Shown here: positions 1 through 16,985 of the stretch, in pieces | Layout of the letters: the number at the start of each line of letters is the position of its first letter | Numbering within the stretch: position 1 is the first letter of the stretch | Assembly: GCA_911728455.2 (NCBI GenBank) | Contig: OU452219.1 | Coordinates: forward strand, 13,916,397 to 13,980,396 | Origin: Marthasterias glacialis | Lineage: Eukaryota > Echinodermata > Asteroidea > Forcipulatida > Asteriidae | DNA length: 64,000 nt | Direction of reading: 5' to 3' | Notes under the pieces: model-generated | The model's database searches: none | Seen by the model: only the letters and a program-made list of their open reading frames with translations | What the model was told of the DNA's origin: nothing | Position numbers and translations under genes: made by a program

Positions 1-242
1 AACATTCCTGTAATCTGTCTCAGCTCCCTGGGGAGTATACAGCTGTGAGCTGCCGTGGCACTCTGAAGGCTTTTTCAACTTCTACCCACGCAGGTATCCA
101 TTTATACCCCTGGGTGAAGAGAAGCTATTTATAGTAAAGCATCTTGCTCAAGGACACCAGTGTCATGACCAGGATTCGAACCCACACCCCGATGACATCA
201 GAACTTGTGTCTGGTACACTAGACTGCTCGGCCACAACACGC
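1..242 (-). repeat. tRNA-Leu-like SINE, copy E1, cut by the window start
   Basis: This is the same sequence as 4692-5040. Read on the minus strand, the tRNA-related head (GGCCGAGC A-box-like start and a GTTCGAATCC B box) lies near 165-240 and the body runs toward base 1. It is more decayed than E2. It lies in the intron before the first pecanex exon of the window. Confidence 0.8.
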
Positions 243-245
243 TAA

Positions 246-472
246 TATCCCATATGCATGTCCCAGTGCGCATGACCAGAAATGATCAGCGCGCAAAGGA
301 TTCTGGGTGAAATCTGAGTCCAGACAACATCGGCAACCATCATGGTGTGTTGATTTTGGAGTGATGCGTACAAAACGCGTAAAACCTGACATAGTTACAT
401 GTTAACAAGATGCATTGCAGTATATATTAAAGATGGCGCTTGCACATATGCTCCGTTGTTGAATTGATTCTA
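246..472 (+). repeat. Dispersed repeat F, copy 1 (MITE-like)
   Basis: About 220 bases match the reverse complement of 6140-6385 along most of their length. Shared blocks include gcaaccatca, gatgcattgcagt and agatggcgctt. The type is not known. Internal short inverted parts suggest a DNA transposon derivative. Confidence 0.7.
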
Positions 473-6695
<6,223 letters not shown>

Positions 6696-7800
6696 CAAAT
6701 GTTGCCCCTCTGAGATAAACTGGTGCCTTCATACTGGAATACAGTATTCAACACATGGATGCCACTACACAGAGATACGATATCCTTGGGTCAGTACTTG
6801 TAGCTCATAAACCTTGGTGTGGAGGGATAATAATTGTTGTAAAACAACCGAAAGATGGGTGACCTGAAGTCAACTACAATGAGCATATTCATACTGTGCC
6901 ATCAAGAGTAATGGAGGAGCTGTATGACAAGGAGATATTGGGAATATTGCTGGTACTGGATGATTTGCCGCCTAGGATTGGACAAGTTTTATTGTTCTCG
7001 ACCAGTAGCTGTAGCAGAGGATGTGGAGAACATTCAGGGTCAGTTGCTTGCTGTGGACAGATGCAAGACTCTGATGAACCAATGCTGCAGATGATGAACC
7101 GATGGTTCACGATTCTTACCAAGTCCAGTGGGATGTATCGATTGTCTTGAAGGAACCCCATCCTTTCATAAATGTCGCCCTGTACTTATAGCTTTCAAGC
7201 ATTGCTGGATTTTAGAGAGTCGCAAAGGGTCTACTTTGAAACTCTGGCAATCACGCTTGGACCCCCGGAACTGTGTTGTGACCGTCAAAGCCTGCGTTGA
7301 AGCAGCATTATCCACGACCCTGTCAGACACAAATAGAGATAATCCCTTGCTGGACGACCTGAGTTGTCATTTTGATGAAAGCTGTGCGTGTCACAGCCGT
7401 TTTGAGTTCATTGAAACTCCACTGTAACTGAACAGATGCTGTCTGTTACGTCGTCCGAATCATTCTAGGTGTGAGTAAACCAGCGACTTTCATGCAGAGT
7501 ATTACAAGATACAAGAGTGTAATTTGCCCAAATGTAGATAGCTCAACTGGCTTACAGAAAACTATCAATCAAAAAATATATCGACCAAATCAATTTATCG
7601 CCCATCCACCTCCCTCCCAATGCCTTGACCTCTTACAAGCTAGTGCCATTTTGTACTTGTATCTATTCCAATCACTGATGTTTGTCCAAAATTTCTCCAA
7701 AATACAGGCATGCAACTTATCAATGGATTTCCGCAATACTTAATGAATCGTCGAAAAAGGCATATCAAAGGCTCCAGAAATAAAGCATCTGAAATCAAAC
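6696..7800 (+). other. Probable pecanex 3' UTR with poly(A) signal
   Basis: No further coding exon is recognised after the stop. The first AATAAA that looks usable is at 7779-7784, which would give a UTR of about 1.1 kb. Short open frames here have no family resemblance. The poly(A) choice is inference. Confidence 0.45.
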
Positions 7801-7891
7801 ATCCATGTAACTTAAGAGGTGTCAAACATAAAAATTAACTGTTCTTCATCCACTAGATTTTTTTTTAAATCCTGAAAACTTAACATAGTTT

Positions 7892-8119
7892 TGGATATTT
7901 CCATAGTATTGGATTTTTCCATAGTATTGGATATTTCCATAGTATTGGATATTCCCGTAGCATTGGATATTTCCATAGTATTGGATATTCCCATAGTATT
8001 GGATATACCCATAGTATTGGATATTTCCATAGTATTGGATATTCCCATAGTATTGGATATTTCCATAGTATTGGATATTTCCACAGTATTGGATATTTCC
8101 ACGGTGTTCGATATCTCCT
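7892..8119. repeat. 18-bp minisatellite, about 12.5 copies
   Basis: The unit is ggatatttccatagtatt with one or two changes per copy. Eighteen is a multiple of three, so both strands read as simple hexapeptide repeats (DISIVL forward, MEISNT reverse). These frames are a by-product of the repeat, and I see no promoter or coding context. Confidence 0.9.
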
Positions 8120-8171
8120 AGGTGTTACAACAATCCTCCTAAGAACGCATTCTTACCATAGTTTAAAAACC

Positions 8172-9200
8172 TACGGAAGCTGAAATGACCATCCTGTTAC
8201 CGCATTATTTAGATAATTTATCATGGAAGTCTGAAAAATATTACCCGTTTCAAAGATGTTTTTCTCAGAAACAAGGAATTCCATGATAGTTTCATCTGTG
8301 AAAAACAGAATTCAGTGACAGTGTATCTGTGAAACACGGAATTTCATGGTAATGTATCTGGGGGAAAAGAATACCATGATATTATCATGGAATTCTGTGT
8401 TTCACAGAAACATCACCATGGAATTCTGTGTTTCACAGATACACTGTCACTGAATTCTGTTTTTCACAGATACATCACCATGGAATTCTGTGTTTCGCAA
8501 ATACATCACCATGGAATTCTGTGTTTCACAGATACATCATCATGGAATTCTGTGTTTCACAGATACATCACCATGGAATTCTGTGTTTCACAGATACATC
8601 ATTGTGGAATTCTGTGTTTCGCAAATACATCACCATGGAATTCTGTGTTTCACAGATACATCATCATGGAATTCTGTGTTTCACAGATACATCACCATGG
8701 AATTTTGTGTTTCACAGATACATCACCATGGAATTCTGTGTTTCGCAAATACATCACCATGGAATTCTGTGTTTCGCAAATACATCACCATGGAATTCTG
8801 TGTTTCACAGATACATCACCATGGAATTCTGTGTTTCGCAAATACATCACCATGGAATTATGTGTTTCACAGATACATCACCATGGAATTCTGTGTTTCA
8901 CAGATACATCACCATGGAATTCTGTGTTTCACAGATACATCACCATGGAATTCTGTGTTTCACAGATACATCACCATGGAATTATGTGTTTCACAGATAC
9001 ATCACCATGGAATTCTGTGTTTCACAGATACATCACCATGGAATTCTGTGTTTCACAGATACATCACCATGGAATTCTGTGTTTCACAGATACATCACCA
9101 TGGAAATATGGGTGTAATAATATCATTGTAATATTTCCCATGTTTCCATGATAAGTTATCAAAGTAACACGGTAACAGGGCGGTCATTTAAGCTTCCGTA
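8172..9200. mobile_element. Terminal-inverted-repeat element with a 31-bp minisatellite core
   Basis: The left end starts TACGGAAGCTgAAATGACC and continues through CTGTTACCG to TTATCATGG at about 8227. The right end is its inverted counterpart, ccatgataa through cggtaacag to GCTTCCGTA, at about 9148-9200. The arms are roughly 60 bp with mismatches. Between them lie an inverted part of about three units (8275-8360) and the direct array (8382-9111). It looks like a foldback or MITE whose interior expanded. No transposase is encoded. No clear target duplication was found. Confidence 0.7.
8275..9111 (+). repeat. 31-bp tandem array with a short inverted block
   Basis: About 23 direct units occur from 8382, each with ccatggaattctgtgtttc followed by acagatacatca. 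A minority have gcaaatac in place of acagatac. Three reverse-orientation units precede them at 8275-8360. Since 31 is not a multiple of three, each forward frame cycles through the same 31-residue repeat. All three frames are open, giving overlapping frames of 254, 229 and 213 codons. The reverse strand has stops. Confidence 0.92.
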
Positions 9201-10009
9201 AAACCCTGCATGAATTGTCTCTTTGTTGCTGCTGCTGCTGAAACCCATTCCATCGTTTTAAGCCATAACTGAAATGTTGGTTTTTGTATGACAGACACTC
9301 GTTTCAGGGTGTCGTTTTGTGTACATGCATAAGCATTATACTGACTATTGATGTACAACGTGCGTACATGTGACCCAAATTACTGTGCATTGAATTGTTG
9401 CGGTAGTATTTTGCATTGCTATGTCATTGAGGACACTGTTCAACTTCTTTCATCTTGCACTAGTTCTGCTCTTTTTTTCCTTTTTCCTTTTTTTTCACTC
9501 TCCCTAAGATTTACAGAGGGGCATTTGTAAATGTCGTCTTCAGTCTTTTAAGAATGTTTTGACTAATGAAGAGTCATGCAGTCACTCTTGTGAAGAAATT
9601 TCAAAATCTTTTTACAAATGTTTTCCACAGTTAACCTGTTTTGTAGAGTTCTATCAAGTTACAAGATAGACTCTTAGCTGACTGGAGGCAACACCAAATG
9701 AACAATTTGACATTTTTGATGGACACAATCAACACTCTAACCATGAAGTAGTCATACATAAATTTGAATGGGAGACTTTGGAAAGCAGTAGAATTTACAA
9801 GGTAAACTTCCATTGTTTGTGTAGTTCTGAGCATGCGCACATTTCCAAGAACAATGGATTTACCCGGTAAGTCTGCTGCCATCTAGCATCCTCAAAAGTC
9901 TCTCATTGGCGAGGCAGAAAAGTTCTTTTTTTCTTTTACAAATAGACACATGCATTCAAAATGACGCTTTGCTCATTTCATCATTGAAAACAACATTGTT
10001 CAAAAAAGC
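9201..10009. other. Intergenic DNA with dispersed repeat copy at 9775-9905
   Basis: Bases 9775-9905 match 41505-41635 in the same orientation (tccattgtttg, gtagttctgagcatg, aacaatggatttacc, ggtaagtctgctgcca, cctcaaaagtct). Nothing coding was recognised here. Confidence 0.6.
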
Positions 10010-10380
10010 GTTAAAAAAATGCAGACAATCTTGGTAATCTTTTAAAGACCAGTATCTGCACTCTGTTTGGCCAAACATATACATGAAAGAACAAACCTAG
10101 GAATGTCTTAAGCCCAATCAGTCATAGGAATCACAAGAAATTAGAGAAAACCCTTTTTTTTTACCTTTTTTTTTTTTACTATTTTAAAACATTGGGTTTT
10201 GGAATCACGAGGCCAAAACTATTTGTTTTACTCGTTTCTCAAAAACTAAAGCACTTCAGACAAATATATTTCTTGGGAGGTTTTCCTCCATGACCACCTT
10301 TATACCATGTAGCAATTTGTAAATCTGTGAACATTTAGGCCTATACTTTCAAGCTTACCAGTGCTGCACATGCCCTTTAA
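10010..10380 (+). mobile_element. TTAA MITE family K, copy K1
   Basis: It matches 55735-56090: aagaccagtatc, acatgaaa then aacaaacct, ctcaaaaact, caaatat, gaccacc/tatacc, and aatctgtgaacattta. It ends in the TTAA at 10377-10380, which is also the left flank of the next element (A2). Confidence 0.7.
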
Positions 10381-10742
10381 AGCCCCAGCTCAACATTGGT
10401 AAGAAAGAAAAACATCAATGGTCACAGATTTACATATACCTCAACATGGTATAAAGATAATGATGGTAGAAAACTTTCCTGAAATATTTGTGCCGGAAGT
10501 GTTATCGTTTTTGAATAAATAAATGAAATTAAGATCCAAAATTTATTTTTGTCTCTTAGTGAGACCAAAACTCTGTCTAAGAATGCGTACAAAAATGCTG
10601 AATGCATTTTTACCGTTTTCTTCCAAATGAAACAACGAAATGAGCTGACATTTTCACAGGTCATTTTTTTACAAATATCTTGATTTGTGCAAAGAATGGA
10701 AGCATTTACATACACCTTACCAATGTTGAGCTGGCGCTTTAA
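10377..10742 (-). mobile_element. TTAA MITE family A, copy A2
   Basis: The ends are TTAA/agccccagctcaacattgg and accaatgttgagctggcgct/TTAA. At about 360 bp it is a near full-length copy. The interior has the family core with tataaagataatgatggtag and gaaacaacgaaatgagctga. It encodes no protein. Confidence 0.88.
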
Positions 10743-10929
10743 CCATCGAGTGGGGTTTTTTAATTGGAAAATTTATTCTTGATTGCACGGGCAAGAAAGC
10801 ATATTCAAAAGAGTAGTTAATATTTTTTTTATTTTTATTTTTTGTGTTTTTAAGTGAAATAGACCAACAATGTATTGGTTCAGTAATGGTACCTGCATGG
10901 ATAACATGAAATGAGTGGTCTTGGCAACA

Positions 10930-11180
10930 GCTGTGGCGTTTGGCTACGGCTTTGGCCTTTGGCTATGGCTGTGGCCTTTGGCTACGGCTGTGGCCTTTGG
11001 CTACGGCTGTGGCCTTTGGCTACGGCTGTGGCCTTTGGCTAGGACTGTGGCATTTGGCTAGGACTGTGGCCTTCGGCTACGACTGTGGCCTTTGGCTACG
11101 ACTGTGGCCTTTGGATACGGCTGTGGCCTTTGGGTACAGCTGTGGCTGTGGCCTTTGGCTGGGACTGTGGCCTCTGTTTA
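10930..11180. repeat. 19-bp minisatellite, about 13 copies
   Basis: The unit is ggctacggctgtggccttt. Variants carry gact for ggct, and there is one short extra insertion near 11140. A 19-base period gives a 19-residue cycle in each frame, so the long GLW/FGYG frame (10940-11188) is a repeat artefact. Confidence 0.88.
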
Positions 11181-11189
11181 TTTTTTAAT

Positions 11190-12372
11190 TCGGTTGGAAA
11201 AGAGCTTAGAAACTTGGACAAATTGAATGTCAAAATGATTTGACTTCAAACCTACTATTATTGGAAAAAAGGTAGTTGTGACATTTTTTCTTAATGTAGG
11301 GGAGTGGGAAACAAATTTCAAAAGAAGTTGAAAAATTGTTCAATGTTTATTTTTTTTTTTTTTTTTTTTTTCCCCCAACAGAATTTGGGTTCTTTGTGTG
11401 TTTTTGTTCTTTCGTTTCTTGTTGTGACACAAAAAGAGCCAATCATATTTGTAACCAAGCTTTTTTTTCTACTCATTCATCCACATTTTATGGGACAAAT
11501 GCCACCACGGTTTTAACAACTTCAAGACTGAAGGGTTTGTTTATTTTGTTTTTATTACATCATTATTTCTTGGACAACCATTTGGACAAAGAGGTATTTC
11601 AGTCGATCATTGTGTATTCTTTATATATTAGCAATATACTGGGATTTTTCTTGCGATCCTGTTTTTGATAACGGACTAGAGAACGTGGTGTGGATTTTGA
11701 TGCAGTAAAAGGTTGCTTTTTTTCTTCTTCTTTGTGTATGGTATATAACATGAGGTTGCAATAGTATTGGATAAGTCTTGAGTTTCAGATATCCAGAGCC
11801 AAGACTGCAACAATCATCGTATTTAATTTATTTATTTAGCACTTGTTGTGCGAGTTGTGATCATGAGAAGAAAATCACTAATCACCAGCAGTTCTTGAAT
11901 TCTATGTAGGCGGGTACCTGAGTTCTAGCATGACCTTTTTGTGCTTCGTTTGTACACGAGCTGTGTGTGGGCGTCAGACACAGACACGCTATCAAGTTAG
12001 GGGCAACAAAAAATACCTGTTGATGGGAAAGAATCGGCGGAATCAAATTCCAAATGTCAAAAAACATGTCTCAGAAGCTGAGACTATTGTTCCAGGCATG
12101 TCCAAGTCCCTTTGATTGTGCAGATACGGGAATTCTCCACGGACTCTATTACGGGCATATCGTCTGGATTCCCAGTCTGATCTTTCGGCGATCGAGTCAC
12201 TTACAAAGATAGTGTGCGCGTGTGTGTGCTAGTGGTTCAACGGTTATAAGCAGTGGGTACGATAATGGGACAATTTGAGGCAATTTGTTTCCCCAAAGTG
12301 GTGGAGCAATGGTCGCTGGTGTCATTTTCAAGGGTGGTCGTAACACTTCCCAGGTTGTAGTGTACTGTATAC
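11190..12372. other. Intergenic, no gene recognised
   Basis: AT-rich sequence with a T run at 11350-11371. Short open frames show no family signature. Confidence 0.5.
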
Positions 12373-12567
12373 CTGCGCCCAATTTCATAGAGGTGTTAAG
12401 GCAGGAAAGTGTCACTAAGCAGGGTCATCAAGTGAACTGTCCGTGGGAACCAGTCACAAATGGTACTCTTGGCTGGTTTGGGGGCTGGTAACCATTTTCT
12501 TCTTAGCAACATTTGTTCATGCTTAGTTTATTTTTTTATGCTTAATCAGCTTATTGAAATTGGGTCC
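12373..12567. mobile_element. Foldback MITE with GCCCAATTTCA ends
   Basis: The left end reads gcgcccaatttcatagag and the right end ttgaaattgggtcc, in inverted orientation. The interior has accagtcacaaatgg and related words. A left-half relative lies at 51225-51415. Confidence 0.65.
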
Positions 12568-13470
12568 AGATCATGTAGTTATTCACTGTCATCTGTATAA
12601 TGTATGGTCTTTCACTCAGGAGTTATGCTCGTTTCTTTTTTCTATAATATGGACAAAATTAACATGATTTGTATTTATGTATATAAAATAGATCGTCATG
12701 TCATACCATGGTATGAATGAACAGTACTTTAAAAAGAATTTAACAAATTACTGTATAAAATGAAGAAAGTAATGACCAGTTCTTATTCACTGGGGCATAT
12801 AACTCTATTGTTATTACTATTATTATTGTTATTATTATTATTATAATTATTATTATGTGTATTTTAAATGGATTTATTTTGTGTCGGAGGGGAGGAGAGG
12901 GTATTGCTCCGGGGAAGTGATCATTGTGGTCTGTAAAACAGCTTTCATTTTAGTGGATGACCTGGTTGTTCATTTCTTGTTATTTTTAGTTGTGCTCCAG
13001 ACGACTGTTTTATACCGCAGGGAGTGTGTTCAAAAGGAAGTCAACTTTGAAATAAATTGGCTTTTGCAGATCTAATGAAAACTGAACAAGGGTTATAGTG
13101 GGATTTTTTTAATATTTGTTTGTTTGTTTGTTTGTTTGTTTGTATGTTTGTTTATCTGTTGAGAAATTGTTTAGTCTAGGATTTTGAGGATTTTTTTACT
13201 TTTTTATATTTTATTTATGCATTGAATGATTGATTGAGTGAGTGACTGACTGACTGATTGATTTTTATTATTAATATTATTGTTGTTTGTTGTCGTTTTA
13301 TATATATATATAATTTCTGGGGGGAGTGCATAGACTAAAAAGGCATGAAATCAACAATTCAAGAATATGTCAGTTTGTGTTAAATTATTTATAATTAATC
13401 TTAGTTTTTCTCTTCCCCTTTGTACGGGATGATCCATGATTCAAACCCAAACGAACTGGAACAAAATGTC
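12568..13470. repeat. Microsatellite-rich intergenic stretch
   Basis: It holds an ATT/TTA run at 12808-12856, (GTTT)n at 13112-13150, a tgag/tgac-type run at 13225-13262 and (TA)n at 13300-13310. No coding sequence was recognised. Confidence 0.7.
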
Positions 13471-13866
13471 TTAAAGGCAAAGTATACCTTTGGTTTTTGG
13501 AACCGTACGTTTGCCTTGATGCTATATAATTGTAGATATATACCATAAAACTAACCTGTGTGAATTTCATTTCAAAAGGTGGCAGCGTTTTTGAGATATC
13601 GCCAAAAATCTGGAGCGGTTGCGTTCACGCAGAAGAAGTATCCGTCATTGGAATACACATTCTGAGAAGCGTTACGGCCATAACGCTTCTCAGATTCAAG
13701 TTTTTGGGGGATAAAAAGTGATATATTTTTCCGTAACTGCAGTACTTCGAAGTGAAACGTTTCTCAAAATGCATTATACTATCCAAAGCTGCCGTACTCC
13801 TTACCAAGTAAGTTTTTATTGCCAAAAATTTTCAGAGTCATTACCAAACGTATGCAATGCCTTTAA
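13471..13866. mobile_element. TTAA MITE family J
   Basis: Ends are TTAAAGGCAAAGTATACCTT and the inverted CGTATGCAATGCCTTTAA, so TTAA flanks both sides. The interior shares the aaacta-acctgtgtgaatttca word with families A, K and L. It carries a perfect 14-bp hairpin at 13661-13694. Confidence 0.78.
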
Positions 13867-14109
13867 CTGTTGATAAACAAAAACAAAAACAAAACAAAAG
13901 TATGCAGGCGTTAAGACAACATGGACTCACAACGCTTGTGTGGCTTCTATTCTATCGAAACATTCTTTCATATTTAATGTTCAAATTGAATAGCAATAAT
14001 TAGTATACACTTATAACATTGATACAGATAAATATAAAACCACAGCAGAAAACGAAATCTTCAAAATGATAAATAGAGCAGAAAAAGAGTGGGATTTAAA
14101 TTGTCAGAG

Positions 14110-14880
14110 CATCATGGCCGAGGGGTCTCTTGGGCTGGGCTAAAACTCCGGTGTTTACGTTTATGTTTACGTTTACATTGATAACTCGGCAGGATCCTTA
14201 CGTCAGGACGTAAAGCCAAGGGTGCTTGATTGTTGGTGTGGTGCAGACCAGACATAAAGGTGCTACCAAAAACAAAACTTGAGAACTGACAGTGCTGAAA
14301 GCGTAGACAACTGGAACTCAGTTGGTGTGCGGAACTAGACACGGTGCGAGTAAAAACGGGGATGCTGCTTACGGACTGGATGAAAACACCTCTGAAGACC
14401 TCCAAGGTTGGGGCGGCCAACACACCGCCTTGGAGTGAGTTCCAGAGTTTGACAGTTCAAGGGGAAAAGGAACTTCCATGTACCTGGTTGCGAGTGGTGA
14501 TGATCAGGAGTTTACAGGGGTGGTAGGATCTGTTGTTGGACGGTAACATTGGAGACAGGTAATGGGCGGCATCGATGGCAACAAGGTTGTGCTGGATTTT
14601 GTAGAGCAAGAACAGGCTTGCGGCTTGTCTTATGCATTCTAGTGACTTCCACTCCAGGTCTTGCAGCATGGAAGAAACGCTGTCCCTGCACTGGTATCTC
14701 TGGATGACAAACCTGGCTGCGCGTCTTTGTATACGCTCTCCACTCTGGTGATGTCTTTTTTGATTGGTGGGGGTTCCAGACTGTGCTGCAAGTACTCTAA
14801 GTGCGGTCTGACGAGGCTTTTATAGGCTTGCCCACGTATCTTTATTAAACAGTGTCTTAGGTTCCGGACAGTAATGCGAT
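14110..14880 (-). pseudogene. 3' end of a non-LTR retrotransposon (CR1/Jockey-like reverse transcriptase C-terminus), broken
   Basis: On the minus strand the conserved end of a LINE reverse transcriptase can be read in pieces. SLVRPHLEY (near 14820) is followed by SLECIRQAASLFLLYKIQHN and LVAIDAAHYLSP (14669-14560), TTRNQVHGSSF, then LWNS and LEVFRGVF (14430-14370). The order is that of CR1/Jockey-type elements. The pieces lie in more than one frame with stops between, so the copy is dead and 5'-truncated. Endonuclease and most of the polymerase are absent. Confidence 0.8.
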
Positions 14881-14965
14881 TAAAATCAACGTCACAACTT
14901 ACTACCTTATTAAAAGGGCTTAGTAACTATAATTACCAAAAGCCGACTGTCGGTGTGTGTGTCTG
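14868..14965 (-). mobile_element. Partial family C fragment, inverted
   Basis: It is complementary to 15265-15362 (aaaagggcttagtaact, accaaaagccgact). A piece of the family C element is therefore repeated head to head beside C1, separated by about 300 bases. Confidence 0.7.
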
Positions 14966-15023
14966 AGGGTTGGTTCCAGTCCCGGTCGTGACATTTCTGT
15001 CCCAAGGCAAGACACTGACAGTA

Positions 15024-15939
15024 GACCCATTGCGCGACCAATGGTTACAGTACATGTCATCACGTGACTTATGGTGGGAACTACGTCATCTCAGCTGATG
15101 GCAAAACGTACCTGCTACAAAGACTACACACTCTGAAACTAACTTAGTCAAAACAGCGTAAATTAGTCCTTTTAGACCACATTTTGACTACAATTTGTCA
15201 AAAATGGTCTAAAATGACTAATTAAGGCTGTTTTGACTAACTTTAGTTTTACAGTGCATGCTGTGAACGACAGTCACACCGACAGTTGGCTTTTGGTAAT
15301 AACAGTTACTATAAGCCCTTTTATTAAATGTGTATGTTGTGACATTGCCTTTAATCACATTACTGTTTCATAAACTACCAGTATTCTACTACAAAAGAGG
15401 TTTATTTTGAGTAATGCACTACCGGCGTCAGATGACTATGTAGCCACACGGTGATTTTGTTTGTAATGTAAATCACTGTAAATGTAATAAAAGTGAAGAA
15501 CGTTGGTAAAGTGAGCATTGATACACAGCCTTGCGGAATTTCAAACGGACAAAGGAATCACACAGTTTTGGAAAGCCTTTTCTTTTGGATGATTTTAGCT
15601 TCGTTGTGGAATTCTGGTGTTGAAAAGTGTGTGATCGCGGTCGTCTGGCCCAAATGTTCCATGCAACTACCACGTGAACGTAACACGTTAACGTTCCTTG
15701 TAGAATTTCCAAGACTTGCTGGAACTGTCCTTACTGGCTTTATTCAGCCACCTCCTGCAAGGTCTATGGTACAAATTCTGGAATATTTTTCACAGATTTC
15801 GAGAAAGAAAAGCCTCGATCGAATCTTTAAAAAAATGCAACTATCATCGTGTACTTTACAGCAACGGCACGGAGGACGCCGTGTTTGTCGATGTTTAATA
15901 CCCACTATAGGTCACGTGACTTGAAGAGGGCAATGGGTC
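15024..15939. mobile_element. TA-flanked MITE family C, copy C1
   Basis: Ends are TA/GACCCATTGCGCGACCAA and GGGCAATGGGTC/TA, with an inner inverted match around the catcacgtgac and gtcacgtgac words. TA flanks suggest a Tc1/mariner-type mobiliser. Its open frames (for example 15493-15924) recur in decayed form in C2 and C3 without a recognisable protein, so I do not call a gene. Confidence 0.78.
15128..15257. mobile_element. Foldback MITE nested in C1
   Basis: Near-palindromic: aaactaacttagtcaaaacag pairs with ctgttttgactaacttt, and ttttagaccac with tggtctaaaat. C2 and C3 lack it at the equivalent place, so it was inserted into C1. Confidence 0.75.
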
Positions 15940-16400
15940 TATCCTGTTGGAAGCCCCATTGCAAATGCATCGGCCAACATTTTCTACAACGATCTACGCA
16001 AAACTAAGCGACTGAGGTGGTTGTATATTATAACACACGTGTTGTGCACAAACTAAATCTTCTTAATAATGTCCTCTGTTTTAAGAAATGTGTCTAACCG
16101 TAAAAAAAAAAGTTTTAGGTTAAATTACATAAAAAGCGAAACGTATGCGCGTACTACCAATGCGCGCGCGTATGACGCAGTGACTCACCAACAGGATTGC
16201 TTCGTCCTTTGGAGGATGGGTAGGGGGAATTAATCCGTTCAGCCCATGTTTTTGTGTAAGAACCCAGCAGAGTACACTTCTCTTTGTTTTTGGTGTGTGC
16301 TGAATGCAGGTTACGCCGCGCAGCACTGGCGAGCAAAAGTAGCATTTATTAACGTTAGCAACGTCTTTAAAACAATAATATTGAACGCTATCGACAATAT
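15940..16400. other. Intergenic, no feature recognised
   Basis: Contains a short alternating gcgcgcgcg stretch near 16162-16171. No gene signature. Confidence 0.4.
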
Positions 16401-16985
16401 CTTTAATGTGTTTTAAGATATCTCTAGAAGGTTTAAAGATATCTCTAAATCATTGAGATAAATCTGTAAATCGTATTTTAATTTGCAACTGCATTGGCCT
16501 GTTGTTAGAATGTTGTTAGAATATTTTATTGACAACATCGATGATGACTTACGATACGGTATAAAAGTAATTGGTATCACCCTTGACTTGAAATGCAATA
16601 CTTGAGTGGCAACATCGGTGACTTGAGTGTGCAGAGCATGGTATCTTGCGATTCGACGGAACCGTAACCGGCTTAGAGATATCTCTTAATGAACGCGAGA
16701 TATCTCTAAATAATTTAAAGATGTCTTTAAATCATTGGCAAAGAAATACTGTTTCGTGTGTCACTTGTTTAGAAAAATAATTTATCTTTTAAACGAATGA
16801 GAAACATCTTTAAAAATTTAGAGACATCTCTAAATAATTTAGAGAAATCTTTAAATCGTTTTAAATCTTTCAATCATTTACACTTATTTAGACAGAAAAA
16901 TTGTCTTTTTAAACGATTGAGAAACATCTACAAATATTTAGAGATATCTCTAAATAATTTAGAGATAGGCCTATCTTTAAATTGG
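16400..16985. repeat. Cluster of self-complementary AGAGATATCTCT repeats, partly tandem
   Basis: The words agagatatctctaaat and tttagagata recur near 16415-16460, 16675-16735, 16810-16855 and 16935-16980. The last two belong to imperfect tandem units of about 120 bases (gagaaacatct then tttaga). The NLE/SLN-rich frames are repeat artefacts. Confidence 0.7.

Noticed and set aside
7812-8102. Minus-strand frame with MEISNT repeats
   Set aside because: Product of the 18-bp minisatellite.
8387-9151. A 254-codon forward frame and two overlapping long frames
   Set aside because: All three are the same 31-bp repeat read in different phases. No start context, splice sites or protein family supports a gene.
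10940-11188. Open frame rich in GLW and FGYG
   Set aside because: It is a 19-bp minisatellite and the peptide period equals the DNA period.
15493-15924. A 143-codon frame that might be a gene or transposase
   Set aside because: It lies inside family C element C1. The equivalent parts of C2 and C3 are broken up and no transposase motif is visible.
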